Below are positions 46,910 to 55,688 of a stretch of 64,000 nucleotides of DNA, in pieces; the first letter of the stretch is position 1; the number at the start of each line of letters is the position of its first letter. The position numbers were made by a program, and so were the translations under genes. This DNA comes from Streptomyces sp. GESEQ-35 (GTDB lineage Bacteria; Actinomycetota; Actinomycetes; Streptomycetales; Streptomycetaceae). The stretch lies in NCBI RefSeq assembly GCF_017948485.1, contig NZ_JAFFSX010000007.1, positions 305,478 to 369,477 on the forward strand, written 5' to 3'. The notes beneath the pieces are model-generated. The model did no database searches. It saw only the letters and a program-made list of their open reading frames with translations, and was not told where the DNA came from.

Positions 46910-47710
46910 ATGAGCGGTGTCATGAAGCGTATGGGGATGATCTTCCGCGCGAAGGCGAACAAGGCCCTTGACCGGGCCGAGGACCCGCGCGAAACCCTCG
47001 ATTACTCGTACCAGAAGCAGCTCGAGCTGCTCCAGAAGGTGCGCCGCGGAGTCGCCGACGTGGCGACCTCACGCAAGCGCCTGGAGCTCCAGCTCAATCA
47101 GCTTCAGCAGCAGTCCACCAAGCTGGAGGACCAGGGCCGCAAGGCGCTCGCCCTGGGCCGCGAGGACCTGGCGCGCGAGGCGCTGTCCCGCCGCGCCGCC
47201 CTCCAGCAGCAGGTGACGGATCTCGAGACGCAGCACGCGACCCTCCAGGGCGAGGAGGAGAAGCTCACCCTGGCAGCCCAGCGCCTCCAGGCCAAGGTCG
47301 ACGCCTTCCGTACGAAGAAGGAGACCATCAAGGCCACCTACACCGCCGCCCAGGCCCAGACCCGAATCGGCGAGGCCTTCTCCGGCATCTCCGAGGAGAT
47401 GGGCGACGTCGGCATGGCCATCCAGCGTGCCGAGGACAAGACCGCGCAGCTCCAGGCCCGCGCCGGCGCCATCGACGAGCTCCTCGCCTCCGGCGCCCTG
47501 GACGACCAGTCCGGAATGCACAAGGACGACCTCCAGGCCGAGCTGGACCGCCTCTCCGGTGGTACGGATGTAGAGCTGGAGCTCCAGCGCATGAAGTCGG
47601 AGCTGGCGGGTGGCTCCTCGTCGCAGCAGGCGATCGAGGGCGGCAGCGATCAGTCCCAGTCGCAGTCCCAGCAGCAGCCGAAGGACACCCCGCGCTTCGA
47701 CAAGCAGTAA
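46910..47710 (+). CDS. pspA: Phage shock protein A (PspA/IM30 family)
   Basis: PspA is a peripheral membrane protein that forms helical scaffolds and holds the membrane intact under stress. The protein has 266 residues and is nearly all coiled coil. It starts MSGVMKRMGMIFRAKANKAL, the usual amphipathic helix plus DRAEDPRETLDYSYQKQLE. Long heptads follow to residue 220, for example ELQLNQLQQQSTKLEDQ and RLQAKVDAFRTKKETIKA. The last 35 residues are Ser/Gln-rich and likely disordered. The ATG at 46910 is the family start. pspAA follows after 19 bp and a two-component system is close downstream. Confidence 0.96.
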   Translation: MSGVMKRMGMIFRAKANKALDRAEDPRETLDYSYQKQLELLQKVRRGVADVATSRKRLELQLNQLQQQSTKLEDQGRKALALGREDLAREALSRRAALQQQVTDLETQHATLQGEEEKLTLAAQRLQAKVDAFRTKKETIKATYTAAQAQTRIGEAFSGISEEMGDVGMAIQRAEDKTAQLQARAGAIDELLASGALDDQSGMHKDDLQAELDRLSGGTDVELELQRMKSELAGGSSSQQAIEGGSDQSQSQSQQQPKDTPRFDKQ

Positions 47711-47729
47711 TCGCCGAACGGAGGGCGAC

Positions 47730-48008
47730 ATGATCGTACGGATCATGGGGGAGGGGCAGGTGAAGCTGGCCGACAGCCACTTCGCCGAGCTGAACAAGCT
47801 GGACGACGAACTCCTTCAGGAAATGGAGAGCGGCGACGGCCCAGGCTTCCGCGCCACTCTCCACGCCCTGCTCCACAAGGTCCGCGAACTGGGCGAGCCT
47901 CTGCCGGACGACTCACTGGAACCCTCGGAGCTGATCCTGCCGTCGCCGGACGCGACGCTGGAGGAGGTCCGGGAGATGCTGAGCGACGACGGGCTGATTC
48001 CGGGGTGA
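47730..48008 (+). CDS. pspAA: PspA-associated protein PspAA
   Basis: This 92-residue protein follows pspA by 19 bp, with GGAGGG before its ATG. It starts MIVRIMGEGQVKLADSHFAE and continues with ELNKLDDELLQEMESGD and LPPDDSLEPSELILPSPDAT-like text, which matches the PspAA family found only beside pspA in Actinobacteria. It is acidic and soluble and may bind PspA. The pair is almost certainly one operon. Confidence 0.92.
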   Translation: MIVRIMGEGQVKLADSHFAELNKLDDELLQEMESGDGPGFRATLHALLHKVRELGEPLPDDSLEPSELILPSPDATLEEVREMLSDDGLIPG

Positions 48009-48105
48009 GGCCCACGTCCCGGCCCACCGAGTCGGGTGGCGGGGTGGGCACAGGCCCGGGGGTCCGGCGGCGACCTTGGTATCGACGCCGGTACTTTTGG
48101 ACAGC

Positions 48106-49326
48106 GTGACCACCATCGAGCGTGCCCGGCGTCACCTCCAAGCGCACTCGCCGGCGCTGGACGCGGTACTCGCGGCCGCCGTGCTCGTCTGCATGGTGGC
48201 CAGCTCCTTCGTCGACCCGCACGGCGAACACGGCGTCACCTGGGGAGTGCGCACCCCCGACGCCCTCAGCCTCGTCCTCATGACGTTCGGCGCCGCAGCC
48301 CTGGTCTTCCGTCGCCGCGTCCCCATGACGGTCCTCGCCGTCACCGGCACCCTCTCGGTCATCGAGAGCCTCACCGGCGACCCGCGCGCCCCCGTGGCCA
48401 TGTCCGCGGTCATCGCGCTCTACACCGTCGCCGCCAGCACCGACCGGCACACCACCTGGCGCGTCGGCCTGCTCACCATGACCGTGCTGACCGGCGCCGC
48501 GATGCTCGCAGGCCCGCTCCCCTGGTACGCCCAGGAGAACCTCGCCATCTTCGCCTGGACCGGCATCGGCGCCACCGCGGGCGACGCGGTCCGCAGCCGC
48601 CGTGCCGTCGTGCACGCCATCCAGGAGCGCGCCGAGAAGGCCGAGCGCACCCGCGAGGAGGAGGCCCGGCGCCGGGTCGCCGAGGAGCGTCTGCGGATCG
48701 CCCGCGATCTGCATGACGTGGTCGCCCACCACATCGCCCTGGTCAACGTCCAGGCGGGAGTCGCCGCCCATGTCATGGACAAGCGGCCCGACCAGGCCAA
48801 GGAGGCGCTGGCCCACGTACGGGAGGCCAGCCGCTCCGCGCTCAACGAACTGCGCGCAACCGTCGGCCTGTTGCGTCAGTCCGACGACCCCGAGGCGCCG
48901 ACCGAACCCGCACCCGGCCTGGTCCGCCTCGATGAACTCGTCGGCACCTTCCGCAGCGCCGGACTGCATGTCGAGGTCGCCCGCACCGACCACGGCACCA
49001 GCCTGCCCGCCGCCGTCGACCTCGCCGCCTACCGCGTCATCCAGGAAGCCCTCACCAATGTGCAGAAGCACGCCGGCACCGAGGCCAAGGCCGAGGTCAG
49101 CGTCGTACGCGTGGGTCCCAACGTCGAGGTCACGGTGCTCGACAACGGTGCCGGGGAGGACGACACCCCCGACGCGGGCGGCGGACACGGGCTGATCGGC
49201 ATGCGGGAGCGGGTCACCGCCCTGCGCGGCACCCTCACCACCGGTCCCCGGTACGGCGGCGGTTTCCGCGTGCATGCGATCCTGCCGGTCAAGACCCGCA
49301 CCAGCCCAGCGAAGGACTCCGTATGA
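48106..49326 (+). CDS. NarL-type sensor histidine kinase
   Basis: This is a membrane sensor kinase of 406 residues. Four or five membrane segments occupy about residues 20-155 (AVLAAAVLVCMVASSFV; ALSLVLMTFGAAALVF; MTVLAVTGTLSVI; VGLLTMTVLTGAAMLAGP). A short linker leads to the HisKA_3 dimerisation helix, with the phosphoacceptor in RIARDLHDVVAHHIALV at about residue 203. The ATPase domain follows, with the N box ALTNVQKHAG and G box GGGHGLIGMRERV. The stop overlaps the next start as ATGA, so kinase and regulator are translationally coupled. A GTG at 48106 or a TTG at 48076 could be the start. Its signal is unknown, but the place beside pspA suggests envelope state. Confidence 0.93.
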   Translation: MTTIERARRHLQAHSPALDAVLAAAVLVCMVASSFVDPHGEHGVTWGVRTPDALSLVLMTFGAAALVFRRRVPMTVLAVTGTLSVIESLTGDPRAPVAMSAVIALYTVAASTDRHTTWRVGLLTMTVLTGAAMLAGPLPWYAQENLAIFAWTGIGATAGDAVRSRRAVVHAIQERAEKAERTREEEARRRVAEERLRIARDLHDVVAHHIALVNVQAGVAAHVMDKRPDQAKEALAHVREASRSALNELRATVGLLRQSDDPEAPTEPAPGLVRLDELVGTFRSAGLHVEVARTDHGTSLPAAVDLAAYRVIQEALTNVQKHAGTEAKAEVSVVRVGPNVEVTVLDNGAGEDDTPDAGGGHGLIGMRERVTALRGTLTTGPRYGGGFRVHAILPVKTRTSPAKDSV

Positions 49327-50006
49327 CCATCCGTGTCCTGCTCGCCGACGACCAGGCGCTGCTCCGCAGCGCCTTTCGTGTGCTCGTCGACTCCGAGCCG
49401 GACATGGAGGTGGTCGGCGAGGCGTGCGACGGCGCGGAGGCGGTACGCCTGACCAAGGAACAGCGCGCGGACGTCGTCTTGATGGACATTCGTATGCCGG
49501 GTACGGACGGGCTCGCGGCCACCCGCATGATCAGCGCCGACCCGAGCCTCGCCCATGTCCGGGTGGTGATACTGACGACCTTCGAGGTCGACGACTATGT
49601 GGTGCAGTCGCTGCGCGCGGGCGCCTCCGGCTTCCTCGGCAAGGGCTCCGAACCCGAGGAACTCCTCAACGCGATCCGGATCGCGGCCGGCGGGGAGGCG
49701 CTGCTGTCCCCGGCCGCCACCAAGGGCCTGATCGCCCGCTTCCTCGCCCAGGGCGACGGGGCGGACGACGACCGCGACCCCGCCCGCGCCGAACGCCTCG
49801 ACGCGCTCACCGGGCGGGAGCGCGAGGTGCTGGTCCAGGTCGCCGGCGGCCACTCCAACGACGAGATCGCCGAACGCCTCGAAGTCAGTCCGCTGACCGT
49901 GAAGACGCACGTCAACCGGGCCATGGCCAAGCTCGGCGCCCGGGACCGGGCACAGCTCGTGGTGATCGCGTACGAATCGGGGCTGGTACGTCCAAGGGTG
50001 GACTGA
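49323..50006 (+). CDS. NarL/LuxR-family response regulator
   Basis: This 227-residue regulator has a receiver domain (residues 1-120) with the acidic pair DD9-10, phosphoacceptor D55 (VVLMDIRMPG) and the conserved Lys in GKGSEPEEL. A LuxR-type helix-turn-helix follows at about 165-220 (LTGREREVLVQVAGGHSNDEIAERL; VSPLTVKTHVNRAMAKLGARDRAQLV). It is the partner of the kinase just upstream, with ATGA overlap. Its targets might include pspA, the RND pump gene 157 bp downstream, or itself. Confidence 0.95.
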   Translation: MTIRVLLADDQALLRSAFRVLVDSEPDMEVVGEACDGAEAVRLTKEQRADVVLMDIRMPGTDGLAATRMISADPSLAHVRVVILTTFEVDDYVVQSLRAGASGFLGKGSEPEELLNAIRIAAGGEALLSPAATKGLIARFLAQGDGADDDRDPARAERLDALTGREREVLVQVAGGHSNDEIAERLEVSPLTVKTHVNRAMAKLGARDRAQLVVIAYESGLVRPRVD

Positions 50007-50163
50007 GCTCCACCCGGTCGTACTGCGGCCGGAGTATGCGCGGGATAAGGAACGGGACCCAGGGGCGACGGATCGCCGTCTGTCGATGGCTCAGGGTGTA
50101 GGGGCGGGCGCTCACTTGCCCCCCCCCTTCCTCCGCTCGGCCACAGAAGAGAGACGCTGACCC

Positions 50164-53100
50164 ATGTCCTGGCTGTCAAGATTCAGCCTCGCGCAACGGG
50201 CCCTCATAGGGCTGATGTCGATCATCGCGCTCGCCTTCGGAGCGATCGCGATTCCACAGCTCAAGCAGCAGTTGCTGCCCTCCATCGAACTTCCCATGGT
50301 GTCCGTGCTCGCCCCGTACCAGGGCGCGTCCCCGGACGTGGTCGAGAAGCAGGTCGTCGAACCCATCGAGGATTCCCTCGAGGGCGTCGACGCCATCACC
50401 GGTGTCACCTCCACGGCCAGCGAGGGCAACGCCCTGATCATGGCCTCCTTCGACTACGGCAACGACACCAAGCAGCTCGTCGCCGATGTCCAGCAGGCCG
50501 TCAACCGGGCCCGCGTCCAGCTCCCGGACGACGTGGACCCGCAGGTCGTCGCCGGTTCCACGGACGACATCCCGACCGTCGTCCTCGCCGTCACCTCCGA
50601 CAAGGACCAGCAGGCCCTCGCCGACCAGCTCGACCGGACCGTCGTAGCGGACCTGAAGGACATCGACGGCGTCGGACAGGTCACCGTCGACGGCGTACGC
50701 GACCTCCAGGTCACCGTCACCCCGGACCAGGCGAAGCTCGCGAAGGCGGGCCTGAGCTCGGTGGCCCTGTCCCAGGCGCTCCAGGCGGGCGGCACGACCG
50801 TCCCGGCCGGCTCCTTCGACGAGGACGGCAACAACCGCACCGTCCAGGTCGGCGGCGGCTTCACGTCCCTGAAGCAGATCCAGGACCTGATGGTCACCGG
50901 CGAGGCCGGCGGCGATCCGGTGCGCCTCGCCGATGTGGCGACCGTCGAGCAGGAGCAGGCCACCGCCGACTCCATCACCCGCACCGACGGCAGGCCCAGC
51001 CTCGCCGTGAGCGTCACCATGGACCAGGACGGCAGCGCGGTCGCGATCTCGAACGGCGTCGAGGACAAACTCGCGGACATGCGGAAGGACTTGGGCACCG
51101 GGGCCACCATCACGGTCGTCAGCGACCAGGGCCCGGCGGTCTCGAAGTCCATCTCGGGTCTGACCACCGAGGGCGGGCTCGGTCTGCTCTTCGCGGTCCT
51201 CGTCATCCTGGTGTTCCTGGCGTCGATCCGCTCGACGCTGGTGACCGCGGTCTCCATCCCGCTGTCGGTGGTGCTGGCCCTGATCGTCCTGTGGACCAGG
51301 GACCTCTCCCTCAACATGCTGACGCTCGGCGCGCTCACCATCGCCATCGGCCGCGTCGTCGACGACTCGATCGTGGTCCTGGAGAACATCAAGCGGCACC
51401 TCGGATACGGCGAGGAGCGCGAGGAGGCCATCCTCAAGGCGGTCCGTGAGGTCGCGGGCGCGGTGACCTCCTCGACCCTCACCACCGTCGCCGTCTTCCT
51501 CCCGATCGGCCTGACCGGCGGCATGGTGGGCGAGCTGTTCGGCTCGTTCAGTCTGACGGTGACGGCGGCCCTGCTGGCGTCGCTCCTGGTGTCGCTGACG
51601 GTCGTCCCAGTCCTGTCGTACTGGTTCCTGCGCGCCCCCAAGGGCACGCCGGAGGACGCCGACGAGGCCCGCCGCCAGGCGGAGGAGAAGGAGGCCAAGA
51701 GCCGCCTCCAGCGCATCTACGTCCCCGTCCTGCGCTTCGCGACCCGCCGCCGTCTCACCAGCGTGGCGCTCGCGATCGTGATCCTCATCGGTACGTTCGG
51801 CATGACGCCGCTGCTGAAGACCAACTTCTTCGACCAGGGCGAGCAGGAAGTCCTCACCGTCAAGCAGGAGTTGAAGCCGGGCACCAGCCTGGCGGCCACC
51901 GACGAGCAGGCGAAGAAGGTCGAGAAGCTGCTCGGCTCCGTCGAGGGCGTGAAGGACTACCAGGTCACCATCGGCTCGTCCGGCTTCCTGGCGGCCTTCG
52001 GCGGCGGCACGGACACCAACCAGGCGTCGTACCAGGTGATGCTGGAGGACTCGGCGTCGTACGACGACGTGCAGACCGGTATCGAGGACGGCCTGAAGAA
52101 GCTCTCCGGCATCGGTACGACGACCATCGCGGCCGGTGACGGCTTCGGCAGCCAGGACCTGAGCGTCGTCGTGAAGGCGGCCGACGCCAATGTGCTGGGC
52201 GAGGCCGCGGAGGAGGTCCGCAAGACGGTCGCCGGTCTCGACGACGTCACCGACGTGACCAGCGACCTGGCGCAGAGCGTGCCGCGTATCTCGGTCAGGG
52301 CCAACGACAAGGCGGCCGCGGCGGGCTTCAACGACACGACCCTCGGGGCGGCCGTCGCCGAGGCGGTCAAGGGCACCACCGCCGCCAAGGCAACCCTGGA
52401 CGACACCGAACGTGACGTCGTCATCAGGTCGGCGAAGCCGGCCGAGACGCTGGCGGAGCTCAGGGCGCTGCGCCTCGGCCCGGTGCAGCTGTCCGACATC
52501 GCGACGGTCCGGATGGTCGACGGGCCGGTGTCGATGACCCGCATCGACGGTCAGCGTGCGGCCACCATCACGGCCAGGCCGACCGGCGACAACACGGGCG
52601 CGGTGAGCACGGACCTCCAGTCCAAGATAAACGGACTGGACCTCCCGGACGGCGCCACGGCCGCGATCGGCGGCGTCTCCGAGGACCAGGACGACGCGTT
52701 CGCCAACCTGGGCCTGGCGATGCTGGCGGCGATCGCCATCGTCTTCATGCTGCTGGTGGCGACGTTCCGCTCGCTGGTCCAGCCGCTGATCCTGCTGGTC
52801 TCCATACCCTTCGCGGCAACGGGCGCCATCGGCCTCCTGGTCGCGACGGGTACTCCGCTGGGCGTCCCCGCGATGATCGGCATGCTGATGCTGATCGGCA
52901 TCGTGGTGACGAACGCGATCGTGCTGATCGACCTCATCAACCAGTACCGCAGACAGGGCTACGGCGTCGTGGAGGCGGTCGTCGAGGGTGGCCGCCACCG
53001 GCTGCGCCCGATCCTCATGACGGCCCTGGCGACCATCTTCGCCCTGCTCCCGATGGCGCTCGGTGTCACCGGCGAGGGCGGCTTCATCGCCCAGCCGCTG

Positions 53101-53286
53101 GCGGTGGTCGTGATCGGCGGTCTGATCAGCTCCACACTGCTGACCCTGCTTCTGGTCCCGACGCTGTACGCGATGCTGGAGCTCCGCAAGGAGCGCCGGG
53201 CGAAGAAGCGCGCGGCGAAGAGGCAGGCGAAGCTGCCCTCCCAGCCGACGCAGGCTTCCGAGGAGCCGGAGCCCGCGGGCGTGTGA
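50164..53286 (+). CDS. AcrB-like RND efflux transporter
   Basis: This 1040-residue membrane protein is an RND pump of the HAE1/AcrB class rather than the MMPL class usual in Actinobacteria. It starts MSWLSRFSLAQRALIGLMS and contains QLKQQLLPSIELPMVSV, the periplasmic-type loops in each half, GLGLLFAVLVILVFLASIRS, VVDDSIVVLENIKRHL (with the Asp pair used for proton relay) and a second half with GIVVTNAIVLIDLINQY. About 12 membrane segments are expected. No membrane fusion or TolC-like partner is encoded beside it. The neighbouring two-component system upstream on the same strand may control it. Confidence 0.93.
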   Translation: MSWLSRFSLAQRALIGLMSIIALAFGAIAIPQLKQQLLPSIELPMVSVLAPYQGASPDVVEKQVVEPIEDSLEGVDAITGVTSTASEGNALIMASFDYGNDTKQLVADVQQAVNRARVQLPDDVDPQVVAGSTDDIPTVVLAVTSDKDQQALADQLDRTVVADLKDIDGVGQVTVDGVRDLQVTVTPDQAKLAKAGLSSVALSQALQAGGTTVPAGSFDEDGNNRTVQVGGGFTSLKQIQDLMVTGEAGGDPVRLADVATVEQEQATADSITRTDGRPSLAVSVTMDQDGSAVAISNGVEDKLADMRKDLGTGATITVVSDQGPAVSKSISGLTTEGGLGLLFAVLVILVFLASIRSTLVTAVSIPLSVVLALIVLWTRDLSLNMLTLGALTIAIGRVVDDSIVVLENIKRHLGYGEEREEAILKAVREVAGAVTSSTLTTVAVFLPIGLTGGMVGELFGSFSLTVTAALLASLLVSLTVVPVLSYWFLRAPKGTPEDADEARRQAEEKEAKSRLQRIYVPVLRFATRRRLTSVALAIVILIGTFGMTPLLKTNFFDQGEQEVLTVKQELKPGTSLAATDEQAKKVEKLLGSVEGVKDYQVTIGSSGFLAAFGGGTDTNQASYQVMLEDSASYDDVQTGIEDGLKKLSGIGTTTIAAGDGFGSQDLSVVVKAADANVLGEAAEEVRKTVAGLDDVTDVTSDLAQSVPRISVRANDKAAAAGFNDTTLGAAVAEAVKGTTAAKATLDDTERDVVIRSAKPAETLAELRALRLGPVQLSDIATVRMVDGPVSMTRIDGQRAATITARPTGDNTGAVSTDLQSKINGLDLPDGATAAIGGVSEDQDDAFANLGLAMLAAIAIVFMLLVATFRSLVQPLILLVSIPFAATGAIGLLVATGTPLGVPAMIGMLMLIGIVVTNAIVLIDLINQYRRQGYGVVEAVVEGGRHRLRPILMTALATIFALLPMALGVTGEGGFIAQPLAVVVIGGLISSTLLTLLLVPTLYAMLELRKERRAKKRAAKRQAKLPSQPTQASEEPEPAGV

Positions 53287-53299
53287 CGGCCTGATCCAC

Positions 53300-53348
53300 G
53301 GCGGCGGCCGGGTACCGAACCCCGAAGGTTCGGTACCCGGCCGCCGCC
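53300..53348 (+). terminator. Terminator of the RND pump gene
   Basis: Arms of 22 bp (53300-53321 and 53327-53348) are perfectly complementary around a CCGAA loop, 13 bp past the stop codon. The arms begin GGCGGCGGCCGGGTACCG. No T run follows, as often in Streptomyces. Confidence 0.9.
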
Positions 53349-53405
53349 GTTCGGCCGTTACGTATCCTGTGGCCCGAACTGCTTTGCGGCGAAGGGGATC
53401 CGGGC

Positions 53406-55658
53406 GTGCCACTGCACAAGGACGACCCGAAATCGGTCGGCGGCTACAAGCTCGTGGACCGGCTCGGGGCCGGCGGCATGGGGATCGTCTACTGGGGCAG
53501 ATCGCGCTCGGGCCGTGACGTCGCCGTGAAGGTGGTGCACGCCCAGTACGCCGAGGACAGGGTCTTCCGCGCCCGGTTCCGGCAGGAGATCGACGCCGTC
53601 CGCAAGGTGAGCGGCGCCTTCACCGCCCCGGTCGTGGACGCCGACCCGGAGGCGGTCCGGCCCTGGATGGCGACCCAGTACGTGCCCGGCAGCTCGCTCG
53701 CCCAGCGGATCCGCGACCAGGGTGCGCTCCGCGGCACCGAACTACGGCGGCTGGCCCTGGGACTTGTGGAGGCGCTGCGGGACATCCACCGGGCGGGGGT
53801 CGTGCACCGCGACCTGAAGCCGGCCAACGTCCTGATGGCCGAGGACGGCCCGCGCGTCATCGACTTCGGCATATCCCGGGCGGCGGAGAACCACAACACC
53901 CTCACCGAGACCGGCCAGATGATCGGCACCCCGCCGTTCATGTCCCCCGAGCAGCTCACCGACGCCCGCACGGTCGGTCCCGCCTCGGACGTCTTCTCGC
54001 TCGGGGCACTGCTGGTGTTCTCCGTCACCGGACGCGGTCCCTTCGACGCCGACAGCCCCTATCTGACGGCCTACCGGGTGGTCCACGACGAACCCGTACT
54101 GGACGGGCTGCCGTTGCCGCTGCGCGCGGTCCTGGAGCGCTGTCTGGCCAAGGAGGTCAAGGACCGGCCCGAACTCGACGAGCTGGCACGGGAGTTCGCG
54201 GACGTCCTGCCCGAATCGGCCCTCGATGACCCGCTCACGGTGACGCTGCGCACGGACATGCTGCGGACCGTGGGGGAGACCTCCTCCGGGGCCGACCCGG
54301 CGGCGCTGACGAAGCTCCCCGGGCTCAGCCGCCGTACCGGCGGGCGGGGCCGCCGCATCCGCCCGCTGGTGGCGGCCGGCACGGTGTGCGCGATGGCCCT
54401 GGGCCTGCTCTGGTTCATACGGTTCGGACCGGGATTCTCGGACAGCCCTCCGACGGCGACCTCCGCCACGTCCGCCACGTCCGCCGCCTCCCGGTGGGCG
54501 GCGGTGCCCACCGGCTTCAAGTCCTGGCAGACGACGGTGTTCAAGACGGCACCGCGGGGCGAGCCCAAGGCGCTGGGGAAGGACAGTGGCGACCCGACCG
54601 ACGTCACCTGTCAGAGGTACGAGGACGCGGTCTACTGCGCGGGCAACAACATCCTTCCGGTACGTCTGGACGGCCGTACCGGCAAAACCGTCTGGCGCGC
54701 CTCCCTCGCATCCACCGGCGTCGACACAGGGCTGAAAACCTTCACGGTCCTCGGGGTGAAGGACAGCGCGGTGCTCGTCCGGCAGGTCGTCTACCCGGAC
54801 GGCCCCGGGGACGGCACGGTGAGCATGGTCGCCCTCGACGCGGACAGCGGCGAGCGGCTGTGGTCCCGCAAGATGAACGATGGGAGCGTCGACGTCCTGA
54901 CCGGAGACCTCGCTCTGACCACCGATACCACCGGTCGGCTGCTGACGGCCCGTTCCCCGCGCACCGGCGCCGGCCGCTGGACCGTACAGCTGCCCGCCGA
55001 CAACTACTGCCAGTTCCTGACGGTCGGCTCCGGCCTGTACGAGCACTGCTTCCCGGCGGACGAGACCCAGGCCTCCGAGGTCCTGGAGCTGAACCGGACC
55101 GACGGGTCGGTGGTCCGGCGTCTGAGGACCCCGTCCGCGAGCGGCCTGCTCGGCGCCGTGGACGGCCGGCTGGCCTTCGTGCTCGGCGAGGTAGGACCGA
55201 CGCGCCCCGAGGAAGTGACGTTCGGCGAGATCCTGCTGGTCGACCCGGACACCGGCGCCGGCACCACGACGAAACTGACGAAGACCTACGACGGCGCGGT
55301 GACGCTGGCCGCCGACACCCTGTGGATCACCGGTGCCAACGGCCTGGTGACCGCCGTGTCCCCACTGACCGGCAAACAGCTGTGGCAGACCCGGACCGGC
55401 GCCGAGGGCTCGGGTCAGCCCATGTACGACGCCCGCACCCGCACCCTCTGTCTGACCAGCACCAGCGGCCGGGTCGCGGCCCTCGACGCGCGCAAGGGCA
55501 CGCTGCTGTGGGAGACGGGCGCGCACGCCCAACAGCTCGCGAGCGGCGACGTGATCAAGTCCGAGGTGCTGCCGTACGGCGGCGCGCTGATCGTGACCAC
55601 CCCGGACGGCACCGTCTTCGGTCTCGACCCGGCTCACCCCGGGCAGAACCCGGGGTGA
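53406..55658 (+). CDS. Receptor-like Ser/Thr protein kinase with PQQ-repeat sensor
   Basis: This 750-residue protein has a full Hanks-type kinase domain at the N-terminus: glycine loop GAGGMGIVYWG near residue 22, VAVKVVH Lys, catalytic HRDLKPANVL near 136 and DFGIS near 156. It continues through a proline- and Ser-rich link to a single membrane segment at about 320-338 (PLVAAGTVCAMALGLLWFI). Outside the membrane lies a beta-propeller of PQQ-like repeats (for example RLDGRTGKTVWRA and ALDADSGERLWSR, residues 370-745). It should sense an external ligand. The start is a GTG, behind AAGGGG. Substrates are unknown. Confidence 0.93.
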   Translation: MPLHKDDPKSVGGYKLVDRLGAGGMGIVYWGRSRSGRDVAVKVVHAQYAEDRVFRARFRQEIDAVRKVSGAFTAPVVDADPEAVRPWMATQYVPGSSLAQRIRDQGALRGTELRRLALGLVEALRDIHRAGVVHRDLKPANVLMAEDGPRVIDFGISRAAENHNTLTETGQMIGTPPFMSPEQLTDARTVGPASDVFSLGALLVFSVTGRGPFDADSPYLTAYRVVHDEPVLDGLPLPLRAVLERCLAKEVKDRPELDELAREFADVLPESALDDPLTVTLRTDMLRTVGETSSGADPAALTKLPGLSRRTGGRGRRIRPLVAAGTVCAMALGLLWFIRFGPGFSDSPPTATSATSATSAASRWAAVPTGFKSWQTTVFKTAPRGEPKALGKDSGDPTDVTCQRYEDAVYCAGNNILPVRLDGRTGKTVWRASLASTGVDTGLKTFTVLGVKDSAVLVRQVVYPDGPGDGTVSMVALDADSGERLWSRKMNDGSVDVLTGDLALTTDTTGRLLTARSPRTGAGRWTVQLPADNYCQFLTVGSGLYEHCFPADETQASEVLELNRTDGSVVRRLRTPSASGLLGAVDGRLAFVLGEVGPTRPEEVTFGEILLVDPDTGAGTTTKLTKTYDGAVTLAADTLWITGANGLVTAVSPLTGKQLWQTRTGAEGSGQPMYDARTRTLCLTSTSGRVAALDARKGTLLWETGAHAQQLASGDVIKSEVLPYGGALIVTTPDGTVFGLDPAHPGQNPG

Positions 55659-55688
55659 GTGCTCCGGTGAGTGCTCCTCGCAACGGTC

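Noticed and set aside
50176..53412. A 1078-codon frame opposite the RND pump gene
   Set aside because: Complementary frame; composition extreme and no ribosome site.
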